Below are positions 48,638-60,490 of a stretch of 64,000 nucleotides of DNA, one piece after another (the stretch's first letter is position 1; every line of letters begins with the position of its first letter). The notes under the pieces are model-generated. The model did no database searches, was not told the origin of the DNA, and was given only the letters and a program-made list of their open reading frames with translations. The position numbers and the translations under genes were made by a program. Source of the stretch: Cylicocyclus nassatus (Eukaryota; Nematoda; Chromadorea; Rhabditida; Strongylidae); assembly GCA_958299035.1 (NCBI GenBank), contig CATQJL010000316.1, forward strand, positions 19,383,676-19,447,675, read 5' to 3'.

Positions 48638-49344
48638 CTATGATAACAATGAGGGAGAAAGAACCGAAACCATTAAATAACTCTTTGAAAGCACTGAAGG
48701 TGAAAGTACACCCGGTGAAAGTATAGAACCACCCAGAACCATGGGTGATATCACATCAGGGCATAGAACAAGTGGGCTGAGTATCAAGGGTGAAAGCACA
48801 TAGGGATTGATAACATTTGGGGAAAGAACATAGGGGTTAAGGATGAAAGGGGCCATAACCAGTGGGGATAGGACGTAAGGGGAGAGGAGGTACGGGGAAA
48901 GGATGAACGGCATTCCAACAGCTGGTGAGAGCACATATGGTGAGAGAACGGCTGGGTTCAGAAGCAGTGGGGAGAAGAGCGATGGCGAAAGTACCTGGAA
49001 AAGAGGGAAAATAAGAGCTGGAGGCCTTTTTGTACCCATACAGGTATGCTGCCGTAATCTTATTGCTTAGAATTCTCTCCTGTTTATCTGCTTTACTTGA
49101 TATTTGTGAAGACGACTATGTTCGAAGCTGCACGCGCAGAATACGCCACTCAAACGTCGCGCAAAGTACGGTAGCATACTGTAGCGGTGGAAAATGGCCA
49201 TGATAAGCTTTTGGAAGCAAGAATATTACAATTTTGTACTGATATCACTATTTCTGCACATAATCGAAAACTTACGCAGGGACCAAGTACGACAAGTCCA
49301 TAGACTGGTGAGAGCATATATGGTGATAGTATCCGATACATTCA
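48638..49344 (-). pseudogene. MLT-10-like copy C, 3' end only
   Basis: The last exon (48994-48638) has the same length as that of copy B, 119 codons including the stop. Only one residue differs (Val for Ile in [10 protein letters not shown]) against about 25 base differences. The penultimate exon homologue ends at 49276 (GGPC-type end LGPC then GTAAGT). Upstream it loses homology: where B reads TGG TTA TCA, C has TGG TTA TGA (stop at 49344-49342), six bases are missing and the RSKRQ site is gone. No upstream exons were found within 14 kb. It could be a truncated duplicate, or the 3' end of a gene whose 5' part is misassembled. The tail itself appears conserved. Confidence 0.75.
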
Positions 49345-49605
49345 TAACCAAATCAGCAAATCTCTTGGATTTCACGATCAACATATCATAAGCTCATTGA
49401 TTCAGTAAATAAAGGAAAAGAAGGTTCTTTAGATAGCCAAGCTTCTCCCCAGCTTAACAACAGGTTTATATCTTTTCACCAGGATCTGCTTTTGGTAGAC
49501 TGAAGAACATGATCGTAAACTAACGCTGAAGCTGTAGTGCAGAGAACTCGTCCATTTAGCGATAGGCGGGGCTAACGGTATGCGCCCTATTGACACATGC
49601 CTGCC

Positions 49606-50300
49606 TAACAAGGAAACGATACTCAATGTCCGTGGCCTTTTGAGACGAGATGCATACCGTTACATTCCTCTTCGAACGCTGATTCCGAATCTGACTTCCG
49701 TTTCTGCTAATCGTTTCTCTGAAAGAAGTTATAGCGAATTTTGAGCCGAGTTTGGCCGCTCAAGAGAAATATGGTCATTGGAACGACCTCTACTGCGGCC
49801 ACGTTCTGGTTTAGTAAATAGTGCGATAGCCTCATAAGTTGATGCAGGTGTAGGTTCAAATCCTTTTGTGTTTTTACCTTTGCACTACCTCATTTTTTCG
49901 AGAAAATTCACTCGAATTATGATCACTGGATACATTTTAGCGCAAACAGTAATCATTTCCAAATTTACACATTTTTTGACGAGTAAGGGCGTTCACTTAG
50001 CTCGAGGATGCGAATGAAGGTCACTGAGGCAAGGCAAAACTGAAAAACGCAAAGGGATTCGAACCTACACCTGCATCGACTCATGAGGCTATCGCACTAA
50101 CCACTAGACCACAGTGCAACGATAGTGTTGGCGCTTCGACCATATTTCAATGGACAGCCAAAATCCATGCGATCCATCATAACATCTTTGAAGCGATTAG
50201 CAGAAACGGAAGTCAGATTCGGAATCATCGTTCGAAGACGAGTGTAATGGTATACATTTCATCTCAAAAGGCCACGGACACCGAGTATCGTTCCTTGTAA
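49606..50300. mobile_element. Foldback element FBt-3 with inverted pair of tRNA-like boxes
   Basis: Arms of about 110 bp at each end are complementary (AACAAGGAAACGATACTCAA.. and ..GAGTATCGTTCCTTGTAA), sharing CCGTGGCCTTTTGAGA, TCTGACTTCCG and TCTGCTAATCG. Toward the middle are two oppositely oriented tRNA-like segments: a degraded one at about 49800-49885 (plus) and a well-kept one at about 50048-50120 (minus). Confidence 0.75.
50048..50120 (-). repeat. tRNA-like sequence (pol III A and B boxes), CAT in the anticodon position
   Basis: On the minus strand: TGGTCTAGTGGTTAG (A box, 50111-50097), a CTCATGA loop-like tract, then GGTTCGAATCC (B box, 50065-50055) about 31 bp downstream. The acceptor and T stems do not pair well, so it is a tRNA-derived pseudogene or SINE-type promoter rather than a working tRNA. 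Confidence 0.6.
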
Positions 50301-50933
50301 GCGCTCGTTCATAAAGTCCGCCCCCAATATGTTGGCTTACATTTTCTGAATACAATTTTTTCCACATGACCGATTGACTTAAAGCTTTGCATGCGCATTT
50401 TTTCGACTCCGAGAGGTGAGGCTCCGCCATTCTATTGAGTGATTGATTTGTACATCCAAGAAAATACAACCTTATCATGTTTTAACCAAGCATTTTCCTA
50501 CAGACATGTAAGGTTTCAACCCGAATGTATAGAGACAGAATAAAACAAAGTAAGGATGACTACACTGATTGTGAGTAATCTTTGTAAATACATTCCACAA
50601 TAACGAAAGATAAACCGATGTTCAAATTCATAAATGTGAAAGTGAAGTATATTTATACATACTAGATCAAACCAATTTGAATAGAACTATTAATAATAGC
50701 TTTATCAAAAACATTTTGAATGCAACACATGTCGAACAATCCTTGCTGATTAGAATAGCGTACAAAGGGTCAATACCACAAAGATTTTCAAACTGTACTA
50801 TTTTTACTAAACTACGTAGATGCAAATGGACTAAAACAGTTATTCTTGGAAGAAAGTGAATGCAAAGGACCTAATATGGAAAGGTTCATTGACAATAACT
50901 ATGGATATAATGTTACTGGGAAACTAAACATGA
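50301..50933. other. Intergenic, no gene recognised
   Basis: AT-rich spacer between two mobile elements. ORFs of 60-93 codons on either strand show no family resemblance or exon structure. Confidence 0.4.
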
Positions 50934-51582
50934 TTAAAGGCAGCGTCCGGGTAGTCGCGCTCAGGAAGATATTGCTATGAAGGGATTCCTGGTCATCCCA
51001 CTGATCTCCAAGCGCAGTACGACTGGTTGATGTTTCCCCTGGGCCGTAAAAATAGCCCTTGAACCGGCGCGCGCGATCCCAATTGGCGCGCTCGGACGAC
51101 TTCGCTTACCGTTCAGCGCGGGACTCCACGACCGCTCTCCTGCATTCTACAGTGTGCCCCAATCGGGATCAGGCCGAGCCGTCGGCTGAATTTGCGCGCT
51201 CGCAGCGCTAGGGGATTGCGCTGCATATGCGCGCTGTCGCAGAGAGTGAAGAGATCGAGGAGAGAGCAGACTAGCTAGCCGCAGATGTGGCGCGAAACCC
51301 CTCGCGGCGCGGACTCCCGCCATGCCGATTTTGGCCTGCTTAGGATTGGGGCAGACTGTACATGCTATGCAAAACAAAAATTACAGGCAACAGGGTCTTC
51401 GTGTCAGGGCCTCCCAACTTTACATTAAAATTCTCGTCCAAGCTGCATTTTGGAAACTGGGTAAACGCCCCGAAAAAATCTTTTCATCCGTTTCAAAGCT
51501 CAAATTCGGGGTCTATGGGTCGAAAAGGCCCAGAACATGCAAAAAGATGGAGATGCAAAATCTCTGGGACACTGCCTTCAAG
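50934..51582. mobile_element. TIR element with AAGGCAGYGTCC ends (P2), containing GC-rich repeat G1
   Basis: Left end TTAAAGGCAGCGTCC, right end GGGACACTGCCTTCAA. The interior is GC-rich and includes the G1 block (CGCTGCATATGCGCGCTGTC), also seen at 10920-11180 and 26250-26400. Confidence 0.6.
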
Positions 51583-51994
51583 GATAGGAGTTTGAAATTT
51601 ATAATAACTAAAGGCACAAAATATAGAATACGAGAAGAGCCAATAAGAAGGAAGTATTTGAGTGGTTTCGCGCAACTGAAGAAACAATTGCAAACACTTA
51701 TTTCAAAAAATACAATTTGAATAATTAAGAACTTGCCAACATATTAGTGAATCCGAAAGTTTGTGCCGTTTTTTAGACCTTTTCTAAAATCGTTCAGAAT
51801 GAAGACAAATAAATCATTCACAAAGTATCCGATGCAGAATTTCTTCCTCTAACTCTTCATTTTTACCATGTCTGATTTTCGCTAATTTTCACAGTTTTCA
51901 ATTTAGACTTTTGAAGTTGCTCAAATAAGGCACCTGATAAGGCAAATCAATGCAATTTTTTGCATCTCTCTAGCATGCTTTCTAGAATTATTAA

Positions 51995-52292
51995 CACATT
52001 CACGACAATACGACCCACCGGTGGGTCGTACGTGTTCTGCCATTTCGGACAATACGACCCACCGGTGGGTCGTATGCTTTCTGAAGTTTTTGATTTTGCT
52101 AGTTCACGGTGAAACTTTTTAGACAAGCCGAGTAAACTCCTGCATACACCTCTTAGAGTACTTCCCGAAAGATTAACACTTCAGACTACAGGGCCCATCA
52201 GTGACCTAAAAATATTTCGCAAACTCAATTTTGCGAAATATGCTCTGGTCCGAAATGGCAGTCAGCAAAAAATCGGCCCTGTCGTGAATGTG
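51995..52292. mobile_element. piggyBac-type MITE flanked by TTAA
   Basis: Ends CACATTCACGACA and TGTCGTGAATGTG form a 13-bp inverted repeat, and both flanks are TTAA (51991-51994 and 52293-52296), the hallmark target of piggyBac transposition. 298 bp, no ORF. It carries two palindromes with the core ACGACCCACCGGTGGGTCGT. Confidence 0.88.
52009..52075. repeat. Two perfect 22-24-bp palindromes
   Basis: TACGACCCACCGGTGGGTCGTA lacks any mismatch; the first copy spans 52009-52030 and the second, extended by one base each side, 52052-52075. Their centres are 44 bp apart, about four helical turns, inside the piggyBac-type MITE. They may be transposase or host-factor sites. Confidence 0.9.
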
Positions 52293-52300
52293 TTAAAATA

Positions 52301-52688
52301 CTAGCTGGCTTACCCGGCTCCGCCGTATGTTCCGAATAGAAAATTCCATTTCTGAACCGATCCTGACCAAACTTGGCACACATACACTTCGGGCTCCGGC
52401 GGGTGTCATAAGCTACTTTTCGTCATCGATCGATATCGATTTTATCGATTTTTTGCAAAATTTGAGCTAGGGGGCTGGAATTTGGCAGAGGGGTGTAATC
52501 GAGCATGCTGATCACCCCAACGGGGCCCGAAGTGTATGTGTGCCAAGTTTGGTCAGGATCGGTTCAGAAATGGAATTTTCTATTCGGAACATACGTACAG
52601 ACATACATACATACATACATACATACATACATACAGACAGACAGACACAGACAGACAGACAAACAGACATTCAGCTTTATATATAAGA
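52301..52688 (-). mobile_element. Helitron-like foldback element, second locus
   Basis: On the minus strand it runs from TCTTATATATAAAGC to CTAG between A (52300) and T (52689). About 70 bp starting GTATGTTCCGAATAGAAAAT is repeated inverted on the other side of a TCGATCGATATCGATT core. The organisation is the same as at 2923-3373, so the foldback form itself has moved. A TACA/GACA microsatellite lies at about 52600-52665. Confidence 0.65.
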
Positions 52689-52949
52689 TATTTTCCGAAG
52701 TGACCAAATTTTATATTTGGCACATACTAACCTCGCAAAACTTCAGACACTGAACAGTTTAGGTACCATTTGATGCACCTTTTTCTCCTCTTTCTAAAAG
52801 CTACCTTTCCTTCGCGAAACATGCGACTTTTGCAGACAAAATCGCTCACTTCCCAATTTCACGGGTGCGCATAGTCGAGACTCCAAAATTTATCCAATGT
52901 CACACCGTAATCGCTCATTTACTTCGCAATACTGGTGATATTATAAGAT

Positions 52950-53877
52950 TGTCCGGAAATTAACGTCCGTATTGATTTTCAACCGCAATAAGTCATACAG
53001 TTCTCAATTCTAGATAGTGTGGAAAGTAACTTCGATAGAGCAAAGCAAACTCTACAAGATGGCAACCTTGCTTTAGCGATAGCTCTGATCGACCTCCAGT
53101 TTCAAGCTAAACTAAAAAGATTCAACTGTCCGAAAAATTGAGGAAAATCGTAACTCAGTTCGTAAAAATCCTACAAAAATTCTAACTTGTCCATGCAATG
53201 ACTGTCCACATAAGGCATCTTTATACGCCGTTGCCGTATTTTTTCCTATTTTAGAAATCAAGGAAACGAAAGCCCTGTTGCATTTGCCAAAGTGATGCTG
53301 TGCTGTCCATACGTAGGTAGTTGTATACCACAAACCTGTAGGATTACAAATGTAAATTTTCAGCTCTGTACAGGCTATAGTTCTCGAGAAATATCAAATA
53401 TAGCTTTCCCTTCAGGGGGTCCAAACTAAAATTCAGATTTCTCGAAAACTATAGCTTGTAGAGAGCTGAAAATTTACATTTATACTCCTACAGGTTGTGT
53501 ATACAAATACCTATGTGGAGACAGCACAGCACCACTTTGGTATATGCACGAGGGTTTCCGATTTCTTGATTTCTAAAGGAGGAAAAAATACGGCAACGGC
53601 TTAAAAAGATGTCTTATGTGAACAGTCTTTGCGCGGGCAAGTTAGAATTTTTGTAGGATTTTTATGAACTGAGTTACGGTTTTTCTCAATTTTTCGGACA
53701 GTTGAATCTTTTTTGTTTTTGGCTTGCTGGAGGTCGATCAGAGCTGTCGCTAAAGCAAGGTTGCCCTCTTGTAGAGCTTGCTTTGCTCTATCGAATGGTA
53801 CTTTCCACACTATCTAGAATTGAGAACTGTATGACTTATTGCGGTTGAAAATCAAAACGGACTTCAATTTCCGGACA
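52950..53877. mobile_element. Foldback element FB2, copy 1
   Basis: Arms of about 450 bp pair across nearly the whole element: GTCCGGAAATTAACGTCCG at the left, and CCGGACAGCC closing the right. Shared inner landmarks are CCGCAATAAGTCATACAG, CTACAAGATGGCAACC and AAATATCAAATATAGC-like tracts. ORFs inside are mirror images and not proteins. Confidence 0.75.
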
Positions 53878-54390
53878 GCCAATAATAACCGAGTTTAACT
53901 TCAATATTTTGAAGATTTCGCAGTGTTTGGTGCAATTATGTGTTACGCAATTTTTTTCCAAATTCTAATGCTTTCGTAAAACAATTCAGCAGAATTCTGA
54001 AGAGGACAACGAAAAAATGCAAAAATGCATCAATTTGAAAAAGTTCTGCCTTATCAGGTGGTTATTAGAGCACCTTCAAAAGTCTAAAATGAAGATTATG
54101 AAAATTAGCGAACACGGTAATGAAGTGTAGTATTCGGCAATTGTCTCAGGCTCGTCGAAATGGTCACAAAGGAAACGTAGCTGCTGGAAAGAGGAAGAAA
54201 TTCTGCATCGGATACTTTGTGAATGAATTGTTTGTATTTATTTTGAACGGTTTCAGATTAGGTTCAAAAAGTTCACGAACTCTCTGACCCACCTGATAAA
54301 AAAATCCTGTTGAAGGATTTTTCTCCAGATTCAAACTTCTGCGTTATAAATCAACTGAAAACAAACATAATTACAATCCAATTATCGTCA

Positions 54391-55179
54391 GGTTGTCTCG
54401 TAAGTTCCGTTTTTGTCCGCAATTCCACCCGCAATAAGTCATACACTTCTCTTTCCAAATAGGTTGCAAAGTAACATTCGATAGGGCAAAACAAGCTCTA
54501 CAAGATGGCCGTCTTGGTTTTCACGATCTCTGATCTATCTCGAGTTTTGAGCCAAAAACTAAAAACATTCACTGGCCGAAAAATCAAGAAAAAATCGTAA
54601 CTTTGTCCAAGGAAATTTTACAGAAATTCTGACTTACGGAAACACTATCCATATGAAATGTATATCTCGGCTAGAAACAAAGAAAACGAAGATTTTCATA
54701 TTTAAAAAAAATGCTGTGATGTCCCCATACGATCGTATACTACTGGCCTGTAGAAGTACAAGCTGAAATTTTCAACCCTCTACAACCTCAAGTTCTCCAG
54801 AAATATCGAAGTCCCTGTCCCTTAGGCGGCTGACTTACGCTAAAATCCATATTTCTTGTTTTCTTGGGTTCTAGCCGAGGAAAAAACGCGGCAATGGCGT
54901 ATGTAAATTTTTTATGTGGTCAGTGTTTACGTGAGCAAGTTAAGGTTTTTGTAGGGCTTTTTTTGGAAAAAGTTACGACTTTTTTGATTTTTCGGCCAGT
55001 TAAATGTTTTTAGTTTTTGGCTTAAAACTCGAGATGGAATAGGGATCGTGAAAACCAAGATGGCCATCCTGTCGAGCTTGTTTTGCTCTATCGAATGTTA
55101 CTTTGCAACCTATTTGGAAAAAGAAGTGTATGACTTATTGCTGTTGAAATTCAAAATGGACGGATCTTTTGGAAAAACC
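54391..55179. mobile_element. Foldback element FB2, copy 2
   Basis: Arms are diverged inverted copies sharing AATAAGTCATACACTTCT, CTACAAGATGGCC and CGAGTTTTGAGCCAAAAACT. Related to 52950-53877 by the AATAAGTCATACA and GAGCAAA..CAAGATGGC blocks. Confidence 0.7.
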
Positions 55180-56439
55180 TGACACTTGAAAAACTCAGAA
55201 AAAAATTTGTAATATGTTTACTAGATAAGGCAGTAGTGGTTCAAAATTGATTTGTGTCGACTCCATATACAAAAAACTGTCAGTAAACTAAACGTTACTC
55301 TACCATAATCGAGTTCAATATTTTCACATAATCCCAAATATGACATTTATACAAGACAATAAGCACAAATTATTGACAGACATAAGAATTTTTGCAAAGA
55401 TAATAAATTGCAGACGAAAAAAATCAACAATTTTCTTTTATTTTGGGTCAGTCCGATGGTAATTTCGCTTTTCACAAACGGACGCCACATGTGATATAAC
55501 AAAGATTTATAAGAGACCTTAACAGCACTCGATGCAGCATTTCATTCTCTTTCTAATACAGTGCTGGCCAAAACTATAGATCCACTCTAAAAACTGCCGT
55601 AGTTCATCTGCTTCTCAACGAACTGGTCTGAGATTTGGTAGCTGTGTGTTCAACAGACTTCCATCAGTGACCGGAGCGGATCTCGCTTTTGTTGGATTGT
55701 TCAGAAAAAAAAATCAAAAATTTCGAAAAAGCAGGCTCGAAGGTTGGCCAAAACTGTAGATCCACCTAAAATTTCTGCCTGCAAAAGTAATTCTCGGCTT
55801 CCAAAGTCTTTTGCGCATATACATAGTCGAAAGTCAAAGCAGTGGCTTTAATCCCTGTGTCATATACTCTATAAGGAACGCTTGTCTGCTTATTCACTCA
55901 AAAATACTTTCATGCGTATTTTGTTCCCGAAAATGTGTTTTTATAGAGGTTCCGCACTTTTTTGACTGATTTAAAAGTGATAGGTCTCCATCTATCTTAT
56001 AGATGTTAAGCAGTATGAAGTGCAAAAAAATTCGAGTTTTCGTATCCATCAACGCACCCGACAGAGACCTAACCGCAGGCCTGCTTAAATTTATGCCTGC
56101 AAAATTGGTGTACGCTATTTTTGTAAGCCCAAAATAATGTAAAAGCATTACTTAGCATTATGTACATAAAAAGAAGTTTGTAAACTATAGCCACGATTGT
56201 TTGCGAAGTCGCATTTCAATCCTTTTACAAAGCATAAGTCTTGAGGTGTGTTCGGCAATCTCTAAGTACTTACTAAATCGTACCTTCCTCGAATTTTGCC
56301 ATTATTTAGCTGCTAACTAGTGAATACACCCTGTGTAGTATGTTGCCTTGTGACTCACATAAGCATTATGGTCAGAACCAGAAATAACTTCAAGGCTCGT
56401 TGCAAATCACTTATTGCAGAATGAAGTCCTCAATTAGCC

Positions 56440-57680
56440 TGCATACTAAGAAATTTTTCCTACAGATTGAAGATATTTGACATTCTATTTTTGCTCCGAG
56501 CATAAAAATCGAACATTGGAAAAATTGTACCTCTGCGCCCAAAACTCTACCGCTTGCAAACTGTGGTCCCGCGGGTACGTGAATAGTTTGCAGAGTAGAT
56601 CACTTTTACACAAAAGATCTCTCCTGATAATTCTTCAAACAGATCGAAGACATTAGAAAAATACATTTTCTAATCCGATTATAATAATCGAAGACAAAAA
56701 AATTGTACTTCTGCGCCCAAAACTCTACCGCTTGCAAACTGTGGTCCCGCGGGTACGTGAATAGTTTGCAGAGTAGATCACTTTTACACAAAAGATCTCT
56801 CCTGATAATTCTTCAAACAGATCGAAGACATTAGAAAAATACATTTTCTAATCCGATTATAATAATCGAAGACAAAAAAATTGTACTTCTGCGCCCAAAA
56901 CTCTACCGCTTGCAAACTGTGGTCCCGCGGGTACGTGAATAGTTTGCAGAGTAGATCACTTTTACACAAAAGATCTCTCCTGATAATTCTTCAAACAGAT
57001 CGAAGACATTAGAAAAATACATTTTCTAATCCGATTATAATAATCGAAGACAAAAAAATTGTACTTCTGCGCCCAAAACTCTACCGCCTGCAAACTTTGG
57101 TCCCGCGGCTACCCGAGTAGTTTGTAGGGTCGGCCACTTTTACGCAAAAGACTTTTCGCAGTAATTTTTCCTACAGAACGAAGATATTTGGCATTCTTTT
57201 TGCTCCATGCATGAGATTCGAATACATTGGAAAAACTCTACTTCTGCCTCAAAAACATTGCCGCTTGCAAACTGTGGTCCCGCGGGTACCTGAATAGTTT
57301 GTAGGATAGGTCACTTTTACGCAAAAGACTTTTCGCAGTAATTTTTCCTACAGAACGAAGATATTTGGCATTCTTTTTGCTCCATGCATGAGATTCGAAT
57401 ACATTGGAAAAACTCTACTTCTGCCTCAAAAACATTGCCGCTTGCAAACTGTGGTCCCGCGGGTACCTGAATAGTTTGTAGGATAGGTCACTTTTACACA
57501 AAAGACTTCTCGCAATAATTTTTTCTATAGTTCGAAGATATTTGCATTCTTTTTTTTGCTCCGAGCATGAAAATCGAAGACATTTGAAACTTTTACTTTT
57601 GCGCTCGAAAGTCTACCGCTTGCAAAATTTGGTCCCGCGGCTACCCGAGTAGTTTGTAGGGTCGGTCACACTAAAACTTG
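56440..57680. repeat. 177-178-bp satellite array, seven units
   Basis: The tract GGTCCCGCGG recurs at 56565, 56743, 56921, 57099, 57276, 57453 and 57631, a strict 177-178-bp period. Units 1-3 are practically identical over long stretches; units 5 and 6 form a second identical pair. The array is flanked by single diverged units and lies within the 7.4-kb composite element. Identical 61-codon ORFs within the units are a by-product. Confidence 0.95.
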
Positions 57681-57744
57681 GAAACTAAGGTATCTCGCTC
57701 ACTACTGGAAATCGTTGAACTGTGAGTACTATTTGCCCATTTAT

Positions 57745-58665
57745 TGAGTTGGTGCAAAAACAATGTTCGTTTTGCAAAGTTTTAATTTGAAAAGTTTTAA
57801 CTTTGCCGGTCCTCCTATTTTTGAACATAATCAAGAATTCGAAAGTAGCAAGCCTCGCATAACTTAGCGCGCACCTGCTCATACTGATAGTGCAAACGGT
57901 AAAAGAACCATGCGTCAAAAAGCCGAAAGGTTCTCTTTTAAAGACCTCGTTTTTGAAACCTTACAACTCCTTCAAGTTTTGTTCCTATGACTGGTAATCA
58001 GCTCTTTTTGTAGCCGCAACCAGTAGTATACGTATGTACAGGAAACACCTCGACAAAAGAGTTCTGCGAAAAGAAAAGATAAAGCTTCAACAGTGTCCAT
58101 CATTTTGGGCCTGTTTGTGGTAGGCTTGAAAGTCCCAAATCATGAAAATTTGGAATTCTTCATGCACTGTATAGCTGAGTTTCTCTGCAAAAATTGTGGG
58201 CAAGATATACTAATCTCAAGCTTACAGAATTGAGCGAAACTTTTTCGATTGCCTTATCATGGGAAATTTTTGACCAATAGAATGCCAGCAGCAAGATTTA
58301 TGTTAAGGGCGTCAATTTTTCAATACAGATATTCTCGAAAAACCTACTCAAACACATGCATTGAGTAAGCCATATTTATCCCCTACAGATGCTATGTTTT
58401 CAAAAGAATTCGTTCGTTTACGAATGAATTGTGGCCAAGGAAGTTAAAACAATGAAATTTCGATCTTGAGTGCAGTTGTGCGAGATGCTGGTGAAATTCT
58501 CACAAATGAGGTAGAACCTTAATCTCATCACTATTGGAACGTACATGAAGAAAGCTTCCCAATGTTTTGCGAAATTTATACCAAAAAAGAAATTTTGAAG
58601 GAGAAAGTTTTCGGAAATTAGGCCTAGAAAAATGGACACTATTTTTGTACCAATCTAATATTTTG
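57745..58665 (+). mobile_element. Mariner-like element M1, copy 3 (degraded)
   Basis: Ends TTGGTGCAAAAACAATGTTCG and GGACACTATTTTTGTACCAATC are decayed inverted repeats. The interior aligns with 10048-10888 (AATTGTGGCCAAGGAAGTT, GATGCTGGTGAAA). No transposase ORF. Confidence 0.65.
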
Positions 58666-58669
58666 GATT

Positions 58670-60490
58670 TTTGTTGAAAGGAATGACGGCTCTCACTAGA
58701 TTTTTGAGAGGCGAAAACTGCATGCGTTTTGCACCACTTTTGAGGCGAAGCCGAAGTGGAAAGATATTCGCTTGTTCTGTTGTATGGAAAATCGTTGTGA
58801 CTAAATTGCAGTTTATCTGCAAGGAGAGCTTTGAAGATGCCTAAGAACTTATGCGTCACTGGCATGGAGGCCTTAAAGTGTTGATGACATTCGTTACTGT
58901 GGATTCACTGTGGATTTTTCGAGAATGTACAGTCCCGATAGGAATTTCGATTTACAAGAGTAAGGATCCTTTTGCCAGAGGATCTGAAGGGTGACTAAAA
59001 GGCTCCTAACCCCAGGGCCTATGAGTGTTGAAGATATTCGTTACTACATAAACAAACAGAGATTCGTAAAATCCCTCTTTGTAATAGGAGAACTAAGGCG
59101 TGTCTTGACACTTCTGGAGATGCAAAGGTTTTCAAAGATTGGTAAGAGATGCCAGTACTTCTGGTGGGAGATTGAGGTACTTGAGGTCCCGCGTCTCCTC
59201 TGGAGGGAATTCTCGAAGCGTTGATGCATTGGGTGTACCGCAACATCTTAAGATGTGGAAGAAAAGGAGACACGTTTGAAAGGGAAAACCAAGGAGTGTC
59301 TAGGTTTTTCGGCGTCACTAGAGCGAAGCTCCAGAATTTGACAATCTTTGCACTACTGGGATTGCAGAATGTAAACCGCTTCACTTTCAGCGAGAAATCC
59401 TGAAGTAAAAGTGAAACTCTTTGCACATGTGGAGTTTCACAGCAGAAGTTTGATACACATCTGGTACGGGGCCTTTAAGTGTAAAAAACGTTTTGACGCA
59501 CTGTATGAACTTTGGAAGTAATTCTTGCTTTCTTGGTAAGAGAATTGGAGGGTATTTGAGGGGCATTGCTTTCTTATCCTCATATAGCATTGGAATGAGA
59601 AATTGAATTGAATTACTATATGACTGTGAGATAAATGGCGGCTGGGAAGAAAACTGAGAAGGGTCTGAAGCGTTCAGCGTCACATCTAAAGGGAAGCTTT
59701 AAGAAATTCTTGCATGGAATCCAAAGGAGGAGGGTGAGAGGGAGGGTCCGCATCATTTGACTAGAAGATTCACTGTGCAGAGTTTGTAATTTTGAATAAA
59801 AATCCGTATAGTTTTCTTAAAATAGGGGTGTCTAAGGGTTCCGTTTCACTCAGTAGCGGTTTTTTTGCAAGGACTTTTGAGGATGTAACATTATACCCGT
59901 ACTTCTGGTAGGATACCGAGGCCTCTGGAGGGAAACCTGGGAATGTCAAAGTCATCGGATTCACTGCAAAGAACTTCAGGATGTGGCAGAGATGGCGGTG
60001 CTTCTGAAAGGGGAAGCGGGGGTGTTTGGAGGCTTCCGCCTCATAGAGAGATGCCTCAAAAAGGAAATCTTATGCATTTCCTGGAATTTGGGGAGGGGGC
60101 GGGGAGGTGCGTCAGCTTGGCAGAAAGCACTGCGATGAAAAGGGAAATGCTTTGCACTGTATGTGATTCTAGGGAAAAGAGTTTCGCGCTACTTCTGGTG
60201 AGAAGGTCTCTGAGTTTAATCCTTTGAATTCCTGACAATCACTGGAACTTTAGGAAAACACTATCCTGTTCTCCGAATTCAAATGTGCAAACCTTTTTCT
60301 TATTGGAAAAGACCTGACAATTTCTACGACAGTGCAAGTTCAACGAAATATCTTTCGCAGTTTTCATGAGTTTTTCAAATAGTTTGAAGTAATTCTATTT
60401 ATCCTTCCAAAGCTGCAAATTGTACAATTTGATCTCGCTAGACATTTGGTTATGAATTCCCGAAAAGCCTCGTCTCTGAGGAGTACCACA
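58670..60490. other. Unclassified G-rich stretch inside the composite element
   Basis: Purine-rich sequence with recurring degenerate phrases such as CTTCTGGTGGGAGATTGAGG, CTTCTGGTAGGATACCGAGG and GGATGTGGCAGAGATGGC, suggesting a highly diverged tandem repeat. ORFs of 60-135 codons on both strands have no known resemblance. Confidence 0.4.

Larger units (their letters stand above)
51742..54290. mobile_element. Outer foldback element interrupted by three insertions
   Basis: The left arm (51742-51950) and right arm (54020-54290) are diverged inverted copies. Shared tracts: TTCACAAAGTATCCGATGCAGAATTTCTTCCTC, AGACTTTTGAAG and CACCTGATAAGGCA. Inside lie a piggyBac-type MITE, a Helitron-like foldback and a third foldback element. 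Confidence 0.55.

Noticed and set aside
50048..50120. Functional tRNA-Met gene
   Set aside because: The A and B boxes are good but acceptor and T stems do not pair, and the segment lies in a foldback element with a mirrored copy.
56606..56969. Two identical 61-codon ORFs as duplicated genes
   Set aside because: They are the same frame of successive 178-bp satellite units.
56440..57680. CRISPR array
   Set aside because: The period of 177-178 bp without short repeats and unique spacers, in a eukaryotic intergenic element, is a satellite.
59019..59426. 135-codon minus ORF as a gene
   Set aside because: Overlapping ORFs of similar length occur on both strands in this purine-biased tract, with no domain or splice support.
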